DNA of 64,000 bases. It comes from Clostridium tunisiense TJ (GTDB taxonomy: Bacteria > Bacillota > Clostridia > Clostridiales > Clostridiaceae). A model generated the notes under the pieces. It searched no databases. It was not told where the DNA came from and was given only the letters and a program-made list of their open reading frames with translations. Location: positions 62,001 through 126,000 of the forward strand of contig NZ_AMQH01000005.1 in the NCBI RefSeq assembly GCF_000300195.1, in the 5' to 3' direction. Both the position numbers and the translations under genes were made by a program. Below, one piece after another: positions 1-7,334 of this stretch; the first letter of the stretch is position 1; each line of letters starts with the position of its first letter.

Positions 1-45
1 TAGTGACTAAACCATATAGAAAAATATATTTAATGGAGATTTTAA

Positions 46-936
46 ATGAAGAGCAAGTTTTATTATGTTGTTAATAGTTTTGGAGAAAGAGCCTTTGAAG
101 GTAATCCAGCAGCTATATTTCTTAACTGTGAAGACTTAACAGAGTGCACTATGCAAGCTATAGCCAAGCAGTTAAATTTAGTTGAAACTGTATTTGTGAA
201 AAATGGAGATAGTGAAGTTGACTTTGAGCTAAGATATTTTACTCCTAATAAAGAAGTAGATATTGCTGGACATCCTACAGTGGCAGCATTTGTAGCTTTA
301 GAAAATGAAAAGAGCATAAATTCTTATTTAAAAGATAGCTTTGTAATAAAGACAAGAGCTGGAAACAAAGAAATAAGAGTAAAAAGTGAAAATAATAAAA
401 TATCAGTAATAATGGAAAGTAAACAACCAGTATTTTATGATTTTGTTCAAGATAGAAAAGAAGTAGCTGAGGTTCTAGGAATAAAACTAGAGGAGCTGAT
501 AGTGGATTTACCAATTCAACCAATAGATACAGGGCTTGGGCATCTAGTAGTACCAGTAAAGTCTTTAGAGGTATTGATGAGAGTAAAAAGAAGAAGCGGA
601 TTGAAAGACTTATGTAATAAATATGGTGTTAGCGAAGCACAAGTTTTTACCTATGACACATACAACAAAGACTTGGATGTACACACAAGAAATATATGTC
701 CAAGAGAAGGCATTGAAGATCCTGGGTGTGGAATAGGAAATGCAGCATTAGGAGCTTATCTATTAAAAAACAAGTTCAAGGATGATAATGACATAATAGT
801 AAAAGCTGAACAAGGAGTTATTATAGGTATGCCTTGTACAATAGAAGTTCATGCTAGTAGAATAAATGAAGATTTTAAAATTTTTATTGGTGGAACAGGA
901 AAGGTTATGTCTAAAGGAGAGTTTTATATAGAGTAA
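46..936 (+). CDS. PhzF-family isomerase/epimerase-like protein
   Basis: This 296-residue protein has the usual length of the PhzF (phenazine biosynthesis-like) fold. The N-terminus carries the family pattern VNSFGERAFEGNPAA. A Glu in NLVETVF (residue 47) matches the catalytic Glu of PhzF, GHPTVAA (His76) follows, and DPGCGIGNAALGAYL lies near residue 227 where the family has its second conserved Asp-Pro loop. The family catalyses isomerisation or proton-shift chemistry on small cyclic acids. No phenazine genes are nearby, so the substrate is unknown and this is probably one of the many housekeeping PhzF homologues of Firmicutes. A purine-rich ATGGAGA lies upstream of the ATG. Confidence 0.85.
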   Translation: MKSKFYYVVNSFGERAFEGNPAAIFLNCEDLTECTMQAIAKQLNLVETVFVKNGDSEVDFELRYFTPNKEVDIAGHPTVAAFVALENEKSINSYLKDSFVIKTRAGNKEIRVKSENNKISVIMESKQPVFYDFVQDRKEVAEVLGIKLEELIVDLPIQPIDTGLGHLVVPVKSLEVLMRVKRRSGLKDLCNKYGVSEAQVFTYDTYNKDLDVHTRNICPREGIEDPGCGIGNAALGAYLLKNKFKDDNDIIVKAEQGVIIGMPCTIEVHASRINEDFKIFIGGTGKVMSKGEFYIE

Positions 937-985
937 GCTTTTTAAGATTATACAGCTTAGAGTATGGAAATAAGAATAAAACATA

Positions 986-1015
986 AAAAGAGGATAGGGA
1001 AACCTATCCTCTTTT
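986..1015 (+). terminator. Rho-independent terminator after the PhzF-like gene
   Basis: A perfect 13-bp stem (986-998 with 1003-1015) closes a GAAA tetraloop. The 3' arm ends in four T. Confidence 0.8.
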
Positions 1016-1103
1016 GCATTTCACAGTTTAATAATAGTTTTTCTTTAACAATATTTACGATTCAATCATATATTAAACCATGAACAACTTTATTTATTAT
1101 TTT

Positions 1104-1135
1104 AAAGGGAAAGTTAAGGGGTAACTTGCCCTTTT
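1104..1135 (+). terminator. Second hairpin, terminator- or attenuator-like, in the ABC-operon leader
   Basis: AAAGGG (1104-1109) pairs with CCCTTT (1129-1134), and an inner AAGTTA pairs with TAACTT (1122-1127), followed by TTTT. It lies about 150 bases upstream of the ABC ATPase gene and about 90 bases after the terminator of the previous gene. It could therefore be an attenuator of the ABC operon or the end of a short transcript. The rest of 937-1285 holds one copy of the family-1 repeat and nothing else I can name. Confidence 0.4.
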
Positions 1136-1197
1136 AAGTCTTGAGTTTGGTTTATCTAAAGGCTATCGGTGTAAAAGCTATTTTATTTACTCGTAAA

Positions 1198-1260
1198 AGC
1201 CTTCAGTTAAACAAGGTAAAGTTCATGTATAAGAGTAATTCTAGAACGTGGTTACCTATA
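1198..1260 (+). repeat. Dispersed repeat family 1, copy 1 (divergent)
   Basis: Shares the order AGCCTT, AAACAAGGTA, GTATAAG, then TGGTTACCTA with the copy at 7251-7316. It is the most divergent of four copies. It ends 25 bases before the start of the ABC ATPase gene. Confidence 0.4.
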
Positions 1261-1285
1261 TACAAGAGTAAAAGGAGATGAGCAG

Positions 1286-2056
1286 ATGAGTAAAGTAGAA
1301 TTGAGAAATATTTATATGAACTATCATTCTCTAAAGGGAGAAACTTCTGCCCTAGAGAATATTAACCTTTCTATTGAAACAGGAGATTTTGTTAGTATAG
1401 TAGGACCTTCAGGTTGCGGTAAGTCAACTCTTTTAAATATTATTGCTGGGCTTATTAAGCCTTCTAAGGGAGAAGTGTTACTAGATAGTGAAGTCATATA
1501 TAGCTATTCTGAAAAGCTTGGTTATATGTTTCAAAGAGACCACCTTTTTGAGTGGCTTACTGTTTGGGATAATGTTTCTTTAGGGTTAAAAATTAAGAAT
1601 CGTCTAAATGAAAATAGTAAGGACAAGTTACAACAGCTACTTAAGAATTATGGTCTATGGGATTTTAAAAACCATTATCCAAAGGAACTCTCAGGTGGTA
1701 TGAGACAAAGAGTAGCCTTAATCAGGACTTTGGCATTAGATCCAGAGGTGCTTCTTTTAGATGAACCTTTTTCAGCATTAGATTATCAAAGCAGGTTAAA
1801 TGTAAGTGATGAGATATATGACATTATAAAAAAAGAGGGTAAGACTGCTATAATGGTTACTCATGATATTTCAGAAGCTGTATCCATGTCTTCAAAGGTT
1901 GTAGTACTTTCTAAAAGACCAGCTAAAATAAAAAAAGAACTAGAGATAGTGTTTACTTGTGATTGTAGAACACCATTAAAGTGCAGAGAAGAAGCAGAGT
2001 TTAGAACCTATTTCAATGAAATATGGAAGGAGATGGACTTTAATGATGAAACCTAA
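1286..2056 (+). CDS. ABC transporter ATP-binding protein, SsuB/TauB/ThiZ type
   Basis: This 256-residue ATPase has Walker A GPSGCGKST (40-48), a Q-loop in MFQRDHLFEW, the signature LSGGMRQR (135-142), Walker B LLLDEP (156-161) and the H-loop MVTHD (His193). The SsuB/TauB group powers import of sulfonates, nitrate-like anions, taurine or thiamine precursors. Its end overlaps the permease gene at 2043 by 14 bases, so the two are translated together. A Cys-rich CDCRTPLKC lies near the C-terminus, as in several clostridial members. The substrate cannot be assigned: no TPP, SAM or other known riboswitch is visible upstream and no binding-protein gene is adjacent. An AAAAGGAGATGAG ribosome site precedes the ATG. 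Confidence 0.9.
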   Translation: MSKVELRNIYMNYHSLKGETSALENINLSIETGDFVSIVGPSGCGKSTLLNIIAGLIKPSKGEVLLDSEVIYSYSEKLGYMFQRDHLFEWLTVWDNVSLGLKIKNRLNENSKDKLQQLLKNYGLWDFKNHYPKELSGGMRQRVALIRTLALDPEVLLLDEPFSALDYQSRLNVSDEIYDIIKKEGKTAIMVTHDISEAVSMSSKVVVLSKRPAKIKKELEIVFTCDCRTPLKCREEAEFRTYFNEIWKEMDFNDET

Positions 2057-2966
2057 TAAGAGAAAAATTAAGGATAATATTAAAATAGAAGAAAATCAGC
2101 AAAATACTAATGACCAACTTGTGAGGAGTAAGGATAGTAATCATAAGCTTATAGGTGACAATCAGCTTACTGATGACCATCACTTTAGTGATGACCATAT
2201 AGAATATATAAGAAAAGTTAAAATAAGAAAAAATGAGATTTTATTTACTAGAATACTAATTCTTGTAGTATTTTTTGTTTTATGGGAAGTACTAGGAAGA
2301 TTGAAGGTTATAGATCCATTTCTAACTAGTACCCCCTCTAGAATGGTTCAAAGTGCTATAAATATATATAATGAAGGAACTCTTGTTAGACATATTTTAG
2401 TCACTTGCTATGAAACCATTGTAGGCTTTACTTTAGGTACACTACTTGGAACTGTTATTGCAGTAATTTTATGGTGGTCAGACTTTTTATGTAAGGTTTT
2501 AGATCCTTATTTAGTAGTTTTAAATGCCCTTCCTAAGGTTGCCCTAGGTCCAATAATTATATTTTGGGTAGGAAACGGCATGGAGGCTATCATTGTAATG
2601 GCTCTTCTAATATCAATTATTGTTACTATAATTAGCGTTCTTGCAGGATTTAAAGAGGTGGATGAAGATAAGATTAAACTATTAAAAACCTTTGGAGCTA
2701 GTAAGTTTCAAACTTTAAAACATCTTATTATCCCATCTACAGTTCCAACCCTTATATCAGCTTTAAAAATTAATGTTGGTCTTTCTTGGGTTGGAGTCAT
2801 TATGGGAGAATTCCTTGTAGCTAAAGAAGGGCTTGGTTTCTTAATAGTTTATGGAGGTCAAGTTGCACAGCTTGATATGGTAATGATGAGTATAATTGTA
2901 CTTTCAGTTATTGCTTATGCAATGTATGAAATAGTACATTACTTTGAGAAGAAATATAAGGTTTAA
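2043..2966 (+). CDS. ABC transporter permease, SsuC/TauC/ThiX type
   Basis: This protein of about 307 residues is the inner-membrane partner of the upstream ATPase. I chose the ATG at 2043 because AAGGAG at 2027-2032 sits 10 bases ahead; an in-frame start at 2016 would lie deeper inside the ATPase gene. The coupling-helix EAA region is visible as FGASKFQTLKHLIIPST followed by LISALKINVGLSWVG. About six hydrophobic segments follow. The first 60 residues or so are an unusual hydrophilic extension, rich in Asn, Asp and His with repeated DDHH/SDDH groups, before the first membrane helix. Family members usually enter the membrane much sooner. No substrate-binding protein gene follows. Confidence 0.88.
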   Translation: MMKPNKRKIKDNIKIEENQQNTNDQLVRSKDSNHKLIGDNQLTDDHHFSDDHIEYIRKVKIRKNEILFTRILILVVFFVLWEVLGRLKVIDPFLTSTPSRMVQSAINIYNEGTLVRHILVTCYETIVGFTLGTLLGTVIAVILWWSDFLCKVLDPYLVVLNALPKVALGPIIIFWVGNGMEAIIVMALLISIIVTIISVLAGFKEVDEDKIKLLKTFGASKFQTLKHLIIPSTVPTLISALKINVGLSWVGVIMGEFLVAKEGLGFLIVYGGQVAQLDMVMMSIIVLSVIAYAMYEIVHYFEKKYKV

Positions 2967-2975
2967 AAACACTTT

Positions 2976-3083
2976 GGAAGGATAATTGTCACGTATACTT
3001 TAGTGCTTAAACAATTTTAAGGTAGGAGTTAAACCTACTTCCAAAATCGTTGAAGAAGATGAACTGGTTCATTATTTAATATA
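2976..3083 (+). repeat. Dispersed repeat family 2, long copy A
   Basis: Starts at GGAAGGATAATTGTC just after the permease stop. It contains a GGTAG...CTACC-like hairpin (GGTAGGAGTTAAACCTAC) and the core CTTCCAAAATCGTTGAAG, and ends in the dyad ATGAACTGGTTCAT plus TATTTAAT. The same order recurs at 38689-38775, and the 3' half recurs at 8491-8538 and 62803-62846. Confidence 0.6.
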
Positions 3084-3092
3084 AAGGCAAAG

Positions 3093-3126
3093 AAGTCTAT
3101 GGGTAAGTAATTATCCATAGACTTTT
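3093..3126 (+). terminator. Rho-independent terminator after the ABC operon
   Basis: A 10-bp stem AAGTCTATGG (3093-3102) pairs with CCATAGACTT (3115-3124), followed by TTTT. It lies directly downstream of repeat copy A. Confidence 0.7.
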
Positions 3127-3512
3127 ATGGTTCATAGGTTTATCAAGTATAACTAAGTAAAGTAATAAATAGGGTTTTGGGGGCACAAATTTAAATATTA
3201 ATTACCAAAACATCATGTACAATAAAAGTGAACTAGATTTTACTATATAGGCTTTTACAGTAAGGTTTATTTAAATGATTTATTAAAATTTTAAATTTTA
3301 TTCCTTACTAATAGGAAAATGATTATAATATATTATTAAGGTGAGACAACTGATATTTTAGAGGTTTAATTTTCATATAAGTTATTTAAGCTATAATTAA
3401 AAACTATTTACGTATGAAATTATAGTAAAGCTATTGGGTTTTTAGGAGTACATAACTAAGATATAAATTTTAATCCTATAAAAATTATAACTTGAAGCAG
3501 AGGGGGAGAAGT
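3127..3512. other. AT-rich intergenic region without a recognised element
   Basis: Between the terminator and the hydrolase start I see only AT-rich sequence. There is no convincing small gene, riboswitch or promoter with both boxes. Confidence 0.5.
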
Positions 3513-4454
3513 ATGAGGGGAAAAATAATACTTATATTAACTGTAATTATTTTAATAATATTAGCTGTTTTTATTTTGGGGGGAATTTACTTTTATAATT
3601 TCGGAGTTCTTCGTAGAAAAAAGAAATTTATGGAGGGAAATCCAGACTTATCAAGTGATGAATTTGAAAGTAATTGGAAAGAAAGCAAAGAGTGGTTTCA
3701 AGGAAAGGTTTGGGCAAGTGCACAGATGAAATCCTATGACGGGTTAAAGCTTTATGGAAACTACTTAATGGCAGAAGTGCCTACGGATAAAACTGTAATA
3801 TTGGTTCATGGCTATACAGGTAGGGGCAGCGGTATGGCCTTTTTAGCTAGGTACTATCATGAAGAGTTAGGATATAACGTACTAATGCCTGATCTTCGTG
3901 GACATGGAGAAAGTCAGGGAAATTATATTGGTTTTGGCTGGCATGATAGAAAAGATTTAATTCAATGGGTGAGTTATATTCTTGAAAAACAGGGTAAGAA
4001 CAGTGATATTGTACTTCATGGCATATCTATGGGAGGTGGTACCGTTCTTATGACTAGTGGGGAGGACTTACCTGATAATGTGAGATGTATAGTATCAGAT
4101 TGTGCCTATACTTCAGCAAAAGATATATTAATATTTCAAATGAAGAAGATGTTTAACATACCATCCTTTCCATTAATTCAAATAACCAGTATTATATGCA
4201 AGCTTCGAGCAGGATACTTCTTTGGAGAAGCATCTGCATTAGAAGCTGTTAAAAAAAGTAAAAAGCCCATACTTTTTATTCATGGTAGTGAAGATAAATT
4301 TGTTCCAACAAAAATGGTTTATCCCCTTTATGAGGCATTGAATGCAGAAAAAGAGCTATTCATTGTTCCAAAGGCAGGGCATGGCTATGCTTTTTGGGTA
4401 GATGAAGAAGGGTATAAAGATAAAGTACAAGGATTTTTAAATAGGTTTATGTAG
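3513..4454 (+). CDS. Membrane-anchored alpha/beta hydrolase
   Basis: The 313-residue protein begins with a hydrophobic segment (about residues 4-27, KIILILTVIILIILAVF), so it is probably membrane-anchored with the enzyme outside. The serine-hydrolase triad is visible: Ser in GISMGGG, Asp in HGSEDKFVP and His in KAGHGYAF. An oxyanion-hole region VHGYTGRGSG and the conserved DLRGHGESQG are also present. This is the typical layout of the clostridial YqkD/esterase-like group; the natural substrate is unknown. I chose the ATG at 3513, which has AGGGGGAG directly upstream, over an in-frame TTG at 3492. It is a single-gene unit closed by a strong terminator. Confidence 0.85.
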   Translation: MRGKIILILTVIILIILAVFILGGIYFYNFGVLRRKKKFMEGNPDLSSDEFESNWKESKEWFQGKVWASAQMKSYDGLKLYGNYLMAEVPTDKTVILVHGYTGRGSGMAFLARYYHEELGYNVLMPDLRGHGESQGNYIGFGWHDRKDLIQWVSYILEKQGKNSDIVLHGISMGGGTVLMTSGEDLPDNVRCIVSDCAYTSAKDILIFQMKKMFNIPSFPLIQITSIICKLRAGYFFGEASALEAVKKSKKPILFIHGSEDKFVPTKMVYPLYEALNAEKELFIVPKAGHGYAFWVDEEGYKDKVQGFLNRFM

Positions 4455-4462
4455 ACTTAATA

Positions 4463-4526
4463 TACTAAAGGACTTTAACGGCAAACTAAAGTTACAAAGA
4501 TTGCCATTGAAGTCCTTTAGTATTTT
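4463..4526 (+). terminator. Terminator after the alpha/beta hydrolase
   Basis: A 13-bp perfect outer stem (4463-4475 with 4510-4522) encloses a second helix GGCAA/TTGCC (4480-4484 with 4501-4505). TATTTT follows. Confidence 0.8.
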
Positions 4527-4550
4527 GTAGTTATAGGAGTAGTAAATTAT

Positions 4551-4590
4551 CGAAAGTTATTGATGAAAATGACTTGTTCATTATTTAATA
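4551..4590 (+). repeat. Dispersed repeat family 2, partial copy B
   Basis: The order CGAAAGTTATTGATGAAAATGACTTGTTCATTATTTAAT matches the 3' half of copies A, C and F, read in blocks. It overlaps the 3' end of the ferredoxin gene on the other strand and supplies that gene's stop codon and last codons. Confidence 0.5.
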
Positions 4591-5366
4591 AGAAGTTTAC
4601 TACATATCAAAACTGGTTTGTATTGCTGAAAGTGTTTATGTTTATACATAAACGCATTACTTGGACACCTATGAAGACATCTTTGGCAGCTAATGCAACT
4701 GTTGTTAAAGTATATATTGTTATTAAGCATCTTAATATTTTTAGTAGGGCAGTTTTTTACACACTTGCCGCATCTATTACATAGCTTATCATCTATATTA
4801 ATTTTTTTTCTTGCCCAACTATAAGAGTAGGATTTATATATAGGATAAAACAATTTAGCTACAATTAAATTTACACTCTTAGTTGAATCAAGAGTTCTAT
4901 TGCCGTTGTGAAAGTCTTTAACAATCTTAGAAATTCTCTTTGGGGCATCACTTATGTATTTTTCAGCTTTTTCTTTTGGTGTACTTGGGAATAAAGTTAG
5001 ATAATAATTATTAGGCATGGAGAAACAAACTTCTCCGTAAATTTTAAATCCAAGCTTTTTAAGTTTTTCTCCAAGTATTTTAGGACCTGAACCTGAGTTA
5101 GCAGTTTGAGTAGAAAATAATATAGTTTTCCGTCCTTTTCCTACTTTAAGATTATTCATAATAAAATTAATAAAATAATCAGGATAAGTCTCACAATAAA
5201 TGGGAGCCCCCAATATTAGCATGTCATAAGTATCTTTAAATTCATTAACTTTATCAATTTCTATTAATTCACTGCTTATATTGTATTTTAGTAGTTCTTG
5301 TTTAAAGAGTTTTGCTACGTATTCAGTGTTCCCAGTAGCAGAAAAGTATAAAATTCCACACTTCAT
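4581..5366 (-). CDS. EFR1-type protein: flavodoxin domain plus two 4Fe-4S clusters
   Basis: The N-terminal half is flavodoxin-like, with an FMN phosphate loop YFSATGNTEYVA near residue 8. The C-terminal part has two bacterial ferredoxin motifs, CNRCGKCVKNCP and CISCQRCLHRCP, for two 4Fe-4S clusters. This domain pairing defines the EFR1-family flavodoxin-ferredoxin of anaerobes, a cytoplasmic electron carrier; partners are not identifiable here. I chose the ATG at 5366 because GGAGG lies six bases further up. The ATG at 5372 would abut the ribosome site. The last residues (LLIK) are encoded by sequence shared with the family-2 repeat, so the C-terminus may have been remodelled by that element. 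Confidence 0.88.
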   Translation of the reverse strand: MKCGILYFSATGNTEYVAKLFKQELLKYNISSELIEIDKVNEFKDTYDMLILGAPIYCETYPDYFINFIMNNLKVGKGRKTILFSTQTANSGSGPKILGEKLKKLGFKIYGEVCFSMPNNYYLTLFPSTPKEKAEKYISDAPKRISKIVKDFHNGNRTLDSTKSVNLIVAKLFYPIYKSYSYSWARKKINIDDKLCNRCGKCVKNCPTKNIKMLNNNIYFNNSCISCQRCLHRCPSNAFMYKHKHFQQYKPVLICSKLLIK

Positions 5367-5517
5367 AAACATCCTCCAATGAAATTATATGACAATATAA
5401 TTATATTAATTATATTGCAAAAACATGAAATAACTTTGATTTTAAGGTGAATATTTGAGATAATGAAGTTATTGCATTAAGATTAAAGGAAAGTTCTATA
5501 CACAAGGAGAGATGAAG

Positions 5518-5997
5518 ATGGAAGATTTATGTTTTGCATATTATAATTCCCCCATTGGTGTTATAAGATTAGAAGGAAACCAAGAGGGAGTTTCTTTTAT
5601 AGATTTTATAGATGATAAAATTGAAGTAGAAAAAAATCCTAAAAACATACCTGAGCCGTTGAAGCAGGCATTAATTCAACTAGAAGAATATTTTAGTGGA
5701 AAAAGAAAAGATTTTACAGTTAAGTTAACGTATAAAAAAGGTACGGAATTTCAGAAGAGTGTATGGAAAGCTCTTGAGGATATTCCCTATGGGAATACGG
5801 TTTCCTACAAAGATGTGGCCATAGCCATAAACAATCCAAAAGCAGTAAGAGCGGTTGGGGGAGCTAATAATAAAAACCCTCACAGTCTATTTGTCCCATG
5901 ACATAGGGTTATAGGTGCTAACGGTTCGTTAGTGGGCTTTGGAGGAGGACTCTGGAGAAAACAGTGGCTAATAAACTTTGAGAAAGAAAACTTGTAA
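5518..5997 (+). CDS. ogt: O6-alkylguanine-DNA alkyltransferase (Ogt/MGMT) with in-frame UGA at the active-site codon; candidate selenoprotein
   Basis: The reading frame shows the Ogt fold: GTEFQKSVWKALEDIPYGNTV (helix and turn), then SYKDVA and AVRAVGGANNKNP. The family's active site is P-Cys-His-Arg-Val. Here the frame reads VP, then TGA (5899-5901), then HRVIGANGSLVGFGGGLWRK to a TAA at 5995-5997. The stop therefore sits exactly on the catalytic Cys codon, and everything downstream is intact and family-like. With read-through the protein is 159 residues, normal for Ogt; without it the product lacks its active site. A hairpin suited to a bacterial SECIS follows (see next entry). Either this is a selenocysteine enzyme or a single-base TGC/TGT to TGA nonsense mutation. 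The ATG at 5518 is chosen because AAGGAGA lies seven bases ahead; 5512 is too close. The enzyme class repairs alkylated guanine by self-alkylation. Confidence 0.7.
5914..5934 (+). promoter_or_regulatory. SECIS-like hairpin downstream of the UGA codon
   Basis: CTAAC (5918-5922) pairs perfectly with GTTAG (5928-5932) around a GGTTC apical loop that begins with G. Two G-U wobbles can extend the stem below. The loop begins 21 bases after the UGA, within the roughly 16-37 bases typical of bacterial SECIS elements. The hairpin lies in coding sequence and uses TCG for Ser, an uncommon codon in so AT-rich a genome, which would fit selection on RNA shape. Chance pairing of five bases cannot be excluded. 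Confidence 0.5.
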
Positions 5998-6188
5998 TAG
6001 GTTTTAGCAATAAAATTTTAGCTTTATAGAAAATAAGAGCTAAAATAAAGTTAGGGTTTCAGAAGAAAAGCCTTTAAGACTTAAGATAAAGTTATTTAAA
6101 TAATTGAAGCTAAGTAATATAAAAAATTCTTAGATATCTTTATTTGTAATATAAATAAACTATGAGATGAAAAGAAGGAGTTGGGAAG

Positions 6189-7103
6189 TTGAGTAAGACA
6201 AGGACAGTTGCGTACTTTGCTCTGATTGCAACTATTGTGGTATGGGGAATTTCCTTTATCAGCATGAAAATAGTATTAGAAGCATTTTCTCCAGTGGCTT
6301 TTGCCGTAGTGAGATTTCTAATAGCTACTAGTATTTTAATAGTTGTGAAAATGAAAACAAGCAAAGAGAGGGTTAAAAAGGAAGATTTAAAACTTATGGC
6401 ACTTACAGGGTTTTTCGCCACCACTTTGTATTTTTGGTGTGAAAACAATGGAGTTATGAGAATTTCTGCTAACTCTTCCTCAATTATAGTGGCTACATTA
6501 CCTATAGGTGCACTAGTTGCTGATGCTATAGCCTATAAAAGTAAAATAAGTATTAGAAGTATTAGAAGTATTATTTTATCTGTTATAGGAGTTTACTTTG
6601 TTATTGGAAATGATGCTATAAGCGGTACAGCATTGGGATATGTATTCATGTTCGGTAGTGTAATAGCTTGGTGTTTATATATGGTGTTTACAAAGCCCTT
6701 ATTTAAAAAGTATTCTGATATTACAATAACTACCTATCAGGCAATTTTTGGGACACTAGGGCTGTTTCCTTTTTTACTTTTTGAAAAAGGAGAAGCTATA
6801 AGAGTTAATATGATAAGTGGCACTGTAGTATTTAATTTATTATTTTTAGCTGTGGTATGTTCTTCAGCAGCAAATTTTGCTTATACCTTTTCAATGAAAG
6901 AATTAGGAGTGGAAATCACTTCTCTGTTTATGAACTTACTTCCAGTGGTAACTTTTGTATTTAGTTTTTTAGTACTAGGAGAAAAACTAAGCATTATGCA
7001 ACTTTTTGGAGCAATTATTATAATATATTCTGTATATGTAGTTACCAAACCACAAAACACTGTTAGTGAAGAAATTATAGAAGAAAAGGAATTGGAAGCA
7101 TAA
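6189..7103 (+). CDS. EamA/DMT-superfamily membrane transporter
   Basis: This 304-residue protein has about ten hydrophobic segments arranged as two EamA repeats. Each begins with the characteristic pattern: VVWGISFISMKIV in the first half and VIAWCLYMVFTKPLF in the second. The family exports amino acids, drugs or metabolites across the inner membrane, and the substrate here is unknown. Translation starts at a TTG, decided by AAGGAG (6175-6180) eight bases upstream. The C-terminal tail (SEEIIEEKELEA) is acidic and cytoplasmic. The gene stands alone, with no regulator beside it. Confidence 0.87.
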   Translation: MSKTRTVAYFALIATIVVWGISFISMKIVLEAFSPVAFAVVRFLIATSILIVVKMKTSKERVKKEDLKLMALTGFFATTLYFWCENNGVMRISANSSSIIVATLPIGALVADAIAYKSKISIRSIRSIILSVIGVYFVIGNDAISGTALGYVFMFGSVIAWCLYMVFTKPLFKKYSDITITTYQAIFGTLGLFPFLLFEKGEAIRVNMISGTVVFNLLFLAVVCSSAANFAYTFSMKELGVEITSLFMNLLPVVTFVFSFLVLGEKLSIMQLFGAIIIIYSVYVVTKPQNTVSEEIIEEKELEA

Positions 7104-7250
7104 GGAATATAGCTTTTGCCTTCCAATCACTAAAGATTATAAATTATATACCGAATAATAAACATAAGTATAATAATGATTTATATAGAAGCAAAGGCTT
7201 TAAAGGTGAAGATGAATTCTATTCGTAATAAATAAAATTCATCCACAAAG

Positions 7251-7316
7251 AGCCTTAAGGGAACCAAGGTAGGAGTAGCGTATAAGTTAGGGCTTAACTT
7301 TGATTTCCTATAAAAT
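7251..7316 (+). repeat. Dispersed repeat family 1, copy 2 (reference copy)
   Basis: Blocks AGCCTTAAG, CCAAGGTAGG, GTATAAGTTAG, CTTAACTTTGA and TTCCTA define the family. By eye about 44 of 60 positions match the reverse-strand copy at 19081-19144. Immediately upstream (7210-7242) a GATGAATT...AATTCATC dyad resembles the end of repeat family 2. The copy ends 18 bases before the C39-like peptidase gene. Confidence 0.6.
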
Positions 7317-7334
7317 AAAAGATATTAAGGTAGG

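Noticed and set aside
3061-3074. GAAC-NN-GTTC in repeat family 2 looks like a LexA (SOS) box.
   Set aside because: LexA sites in Firmicutes have GAAC-N4-GTTC, whereas the spacing here is two, and the copies lie between unrelated genes.
4560-4784. A 74-codon plus-strand frame over the ferredoxin gene.
   Set aside because: It is the reverse shadow of the Cys-rich ferredoxin region and has no ribosome site or protein-like features.
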